Shown here in pieces: positions 61,130-64,000 of a DNA stretch of 64,000 bases. Both the position numbers and the translations under genes were made by a program. Origin of the DNA: Anisus vortex (taxonomy: Eukaryota; Mollusca; Gastropoda; Planorbidae); the NCBI GenBank assembly GCA_949126835.1, contig OX421506.1, forward strand, positions 17,304,447-17,368,446. The letters run 5' to 3'. Each line of letters opens with the position of its first letter. Position 1 is the stretch's first letter. Under the pieces are notes generated by a model. That model saw only the letters and a list, made by a program, of their open reading frames with translations, was not told where the DNA came from and did not search any database.

Positions 61130-61990
61130 ATAATAGAATGTGTTGCCATCGGCTTAACGTATGGGACGAATGTCGCAGTTAGATGGGCTGACAAGAGCTA
61201 GGACTATCAGCCTCCCTAAGGTACGGCCAATGTGGAGGAGGCCCTACTCCCGTCCGTAAAAGCAAGCGGTTCCCCGGCTGTTCGATCTTTCTGCTTATGC
61301 TGATAGCTTGATGCACAAAACAGCTTAGAGATCCACCTTTTACCCTTCCTGGAATTTACCATCTTCTTGAGAGCCGATATCTCTTCCAGCCACTTATACC
61401 GCTTCGAATGCAGTGATAACAACGTTGAGGTAACCAACTAGTGTCTATCAGTTTCAATATTATTTTTCACTATTTCTTTAATAAATATAAGCTCCTTAAA
61501 TGACGCACAGTTTTATCTTTTGGGAAACACTAGCTCCTTTGAATCTGTTGGGGATTACATAGTTGTGTGTGTTAATAATTGCATGAATTCTTACTCTATG
61601 TCCTCTCCGTCCTCTAAATAAGATTCTGTGAGTGATCCGATTTTCTGTAGAAAAAGTCCCCACTTCCTTAGCAGTCCGAGCGGCATGAGCTGGTTTATTG
61701 TTACAAACTTGGGTTCATAGAACGTTTTTTTCTAGCGCAGATGTCGTCGTGTTAGATACAAATTATGCATATTTTTCGCATATGTAAATCTTTGACAGCA
61801 TTTTCAACTTCTTTATTGTCCCACCCAGACGCTTCGGACCATTTATTATTTGTAGTTTTTCCTTCTTTAATTTTTTCTTCTTTATCATAGTTAATGGTTT
61901 GTCTGTAGCTTTTCCACCCTACTAAACCCAGAAACTGCCCTATCCAAGACACTCCAACGTGATCAGGCCTGCCATGAAAGCCCATCCAGA
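61130..61990. other. Unclassified GC-richer repeat-like block
   Basis: Contains minus-strand frames at 61216-61437 and 61752-61985 with no motif I recognise. Composition suggests an old transposable element. Confidence 0.3.
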
Positions 61991-62462
61991 CAGGTAGGCC
62001 ATCTCCACAAAGAGTCCAACTGAGACCATGCCAATCGAACTGTGTTCACTTCATGTCAATTTCCCACTACATTGTGGTGTCTCCTGGCATTCACAATTTA
62101 CTCTTTTAATGGCTAATGAGACATTTGGTTTTAAGACAGCAGAATCGTCATATCATGTGTCAATTCAAGGAACTTCATGATCGTGTGTTAAGAGTCCAAC
62201 ATATTTAACCAGTCAGCCATGAGATGTAGTTCTCATCATATTGTCAGTGGCGCAATCAGAGAGATCAGGTCGTCTATGTATCAACCAAAGAAGAGGCATT
62301 AATAGCTTGTAAGCTATAAAAAGGCACCTGCTCAATAGAGACTAGAACTAAATTAGGGAAACGAGTCATGTTTGTTGCTTTGCTCTGAAGAGGGTCCTAG
62401 CTTCCTCTCAGAAGTCTAGCTGTTCCACATGACATTCGGTCACATATTAATGGATGTCAGTT

Positions 62463-62850
62463 GAGACCGGAACCCTGAAATACTTAAATATACATGAAGG
62501 TGCCTATTCAGACTCACTTCGGTAGGATATACTATATTTCAGAACTACTCAGGATTGCTAACGATAAGGTTGCACTTGGTACATCCGGGCAGTTACGTCC
62601 TCTAAGCTGGAGAAACTTAACTTTGCGCTTCACGGTTACCGATCTCACTTAGATTTTTTTTTCTTGAATAGGCCACATTTTTCTTGAAAGAGCCCCAATC
62701 TTTTCATGAAAAGGTCTTACTTTTTGTAATTTAAAATGTTCGACATTTTAAATGCCTAAATAGGTCATACTTTTTATTAATGAAAAAGCGGAATTTTTTT
62801 TCTCTACAAGGTCCTTCTTTTTTCTTTAAAAGAGGCCTACGCTGCTGCTA
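62463..62850 (+). repeat. Dispersed repeat copy 2 (uninterrupted)
   Basis: Collinear with 6650-6883 plus 8075-8290. At 62685-62710 it reads 'cttgaaagagccccaatctt' where copy 1 has the pogo-like insertion. Confidence 0.6.
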
Positions 62851-63079
62851 ACATCTTTTAGAGGCGCAAATCATATTCTTTGAGGAAGAATTAATCCACA
62901 ACATGTAAATGTCAAGTCTCAGGGCCTAGGAAGGAGGTGTTGCAAAGATGAATTAACTCTACCAAAAGACAGCCCAAGACGTGGCGCATCTTCATTGTTG
63001 AATCGCATAAAAACACCATTACAACCAATGTACAAGGGCAGGACAGTGCCTAGGAACTAGGAGATTGCGTCTGTACTAT

Positions 63080-63190
63080 TACACATAAATATACATACAT
63101 ACAAATATAATTACATACATAAATACAAACATACTTATATTCATACATACATACACACATATATACATTACATACATACATACACACAGG
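63080..63190. repeat. (ATAC)n microsatellite
   Basis: Imperfect ATAC/ACAT tetranucleotide tract of about 110 bp. Confidence 0.9.
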
Positions 63191-63865
63191 CGTGCATACA
63201 AAAGATCAAGGTTAATACAAACGATTTTGAAAAATGAATGTGTATCTATAAATGGACACCGAAATTTCACTCTTCATAAAGAAAAAATCGATTATATCAC
63301 ACGTTAAGAAGTTCTTTATATACTGGTCTTTAATTTATAATCGATTGAATACTGTATATAATTTTTTAATATTATTTTCGAGCGCCGTATTAGCTTAGTC
63401 GAAATCGATTTCACTACACGGAGTTAAATAAGTGTGCTTCTATTCAACAAAAAACTTTCAAACAGCTAACAGAATTGACTTGAATAAAAAAAAATTCCTA
63501 TAGGCTTCCATTATTTGACTGCACTAAGCTTATTAGATCTAGCGTTTTAGCTTAATTGTTCTACATACGATTAATATTTTTTTAAATGTTGATGTTTTCA
63601 GTAGACCTTTTGGCTTAAATACAATTAAAGAATTTTTGTTTTAGTCTGCATAATTCATGAATAATAAATACCGCGACAATGATCGCATACATGAATTTGA
63701 GTACGTTGTTTAAATATATTATTTAAGATTAAAAAATAAAATACACTTAATAGCAAGAACTATCACGGTAGGCCTCCACAGTTTGCAAGTATATGTAAAT
63801 ATATCAATTAATGGTACGTTTTAGGATGATACTTGACTGTTTTTTTTTCTTGCATCCGACCAAAG

Positions 63866-63950
63866 GCTATACTAAGATGGACCGCTTGCTTTAATATTTC
63901 TGCCATTTGATAACTTGAAACACTTGGTTTTGGAATTGCCGATCGAACTA
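63866..63950 (+). repeat. Partial copy of the foldback element at 2869
   Basis: 'ctatactaagatggaccgct' and 'tgctttaatatttctgcca' match the left arm of the MITE (CTATAATA..ATGGACCGCTTGCTTT). Confidence 0.5.
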
Positions 63951-64000
63951 AGTCCTCTAGACTTCCGGTCTAGTAATTCGCTCTGATTTTCTTAATGGAA

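Overview
The window is nuclear DNA from an AT-rich, repeat-rich animal genome. It has short exons with consensus GT/AG splice sites, kilobase introns, and many LINEs, SINEs, LTR retrotransposons and DNA transposons. A lophotrochozoan, probably a gastropod mollusc, is my inference from the repeat mix and from a CARD-domain gene; no sequence here proves the species. There is no bacterial operon, rRNA gene, functional tRNA gene or CRISPR array.

Two host genes can be read, and both are built from 45-63 bp phase-1/phase-1 exons that ordinary ORF calling misses. The plus-strand gene enters from the left (5' end outside the window) and ends at 33343. It has a repeating exon order B-C-A-B-C-A-B-C: A is 51 bp, B is 45 bp and C is 51 bp, each encoding a short charged coiled-coil segment. 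It finishes with an exon encoding a hydrophobic, tail-anchor-like C terminus. The intron edges of the copies resemble each other, so the A-B-C cassette was duplicated together with its introns. The minus-strand gene starts at 59238 with an exon encoding a complete CARD (death-fold) domain, runs leftward through at least six small charged exons (58242 to 54664), and probably ends in one of two near-duplicate stop-containing exons (52958 and 38290). The genes are convergent (tail to tail) and may be related immune-type signalling genes; the N-terminal domain of the plus-strand gene is not visible.

Almost everything else is mobile DNA within introns or between the genes. Three full-length LTR elements are present, all apparently non-autonomous. 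The first (20102-27393) has identical LTRs, a 5-bp target duplication and a 999-aa gag-protease-integrase-zinc-finger ORF without reverse transcriptase. The second (39778-46041) has LTRs differing by one base, a primer-binding site matching tRNA-Pro and an 899-aa ORF. The third (46310-52199) is older and has a 688-aa ORF. There is also a solo LTR (35816-36477), a degraded Ty3-like remnant (30420-31990), a CR1-like LINE with a 662-aa RT ORF (minus, 33390-35510), a LINE split into opposite orientations as in twin priming (12050-13960), several RTE-like and other LINE tails, tRNA-derived SINEs, a pogo-like element whose empty site survives in a paralogous repeat, a mariner-like remnant, Helitron-like copies, a 721-bp foldback MITE and hAT debris.

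The most unusual items are the A-B-C micro-exon array with tail anchor, the CARD/micro-exon gene opposite it, and the young LTR elements that kept gag and protease but lost the replication enzymes. All comparisons were made by eye without alignment or database search.
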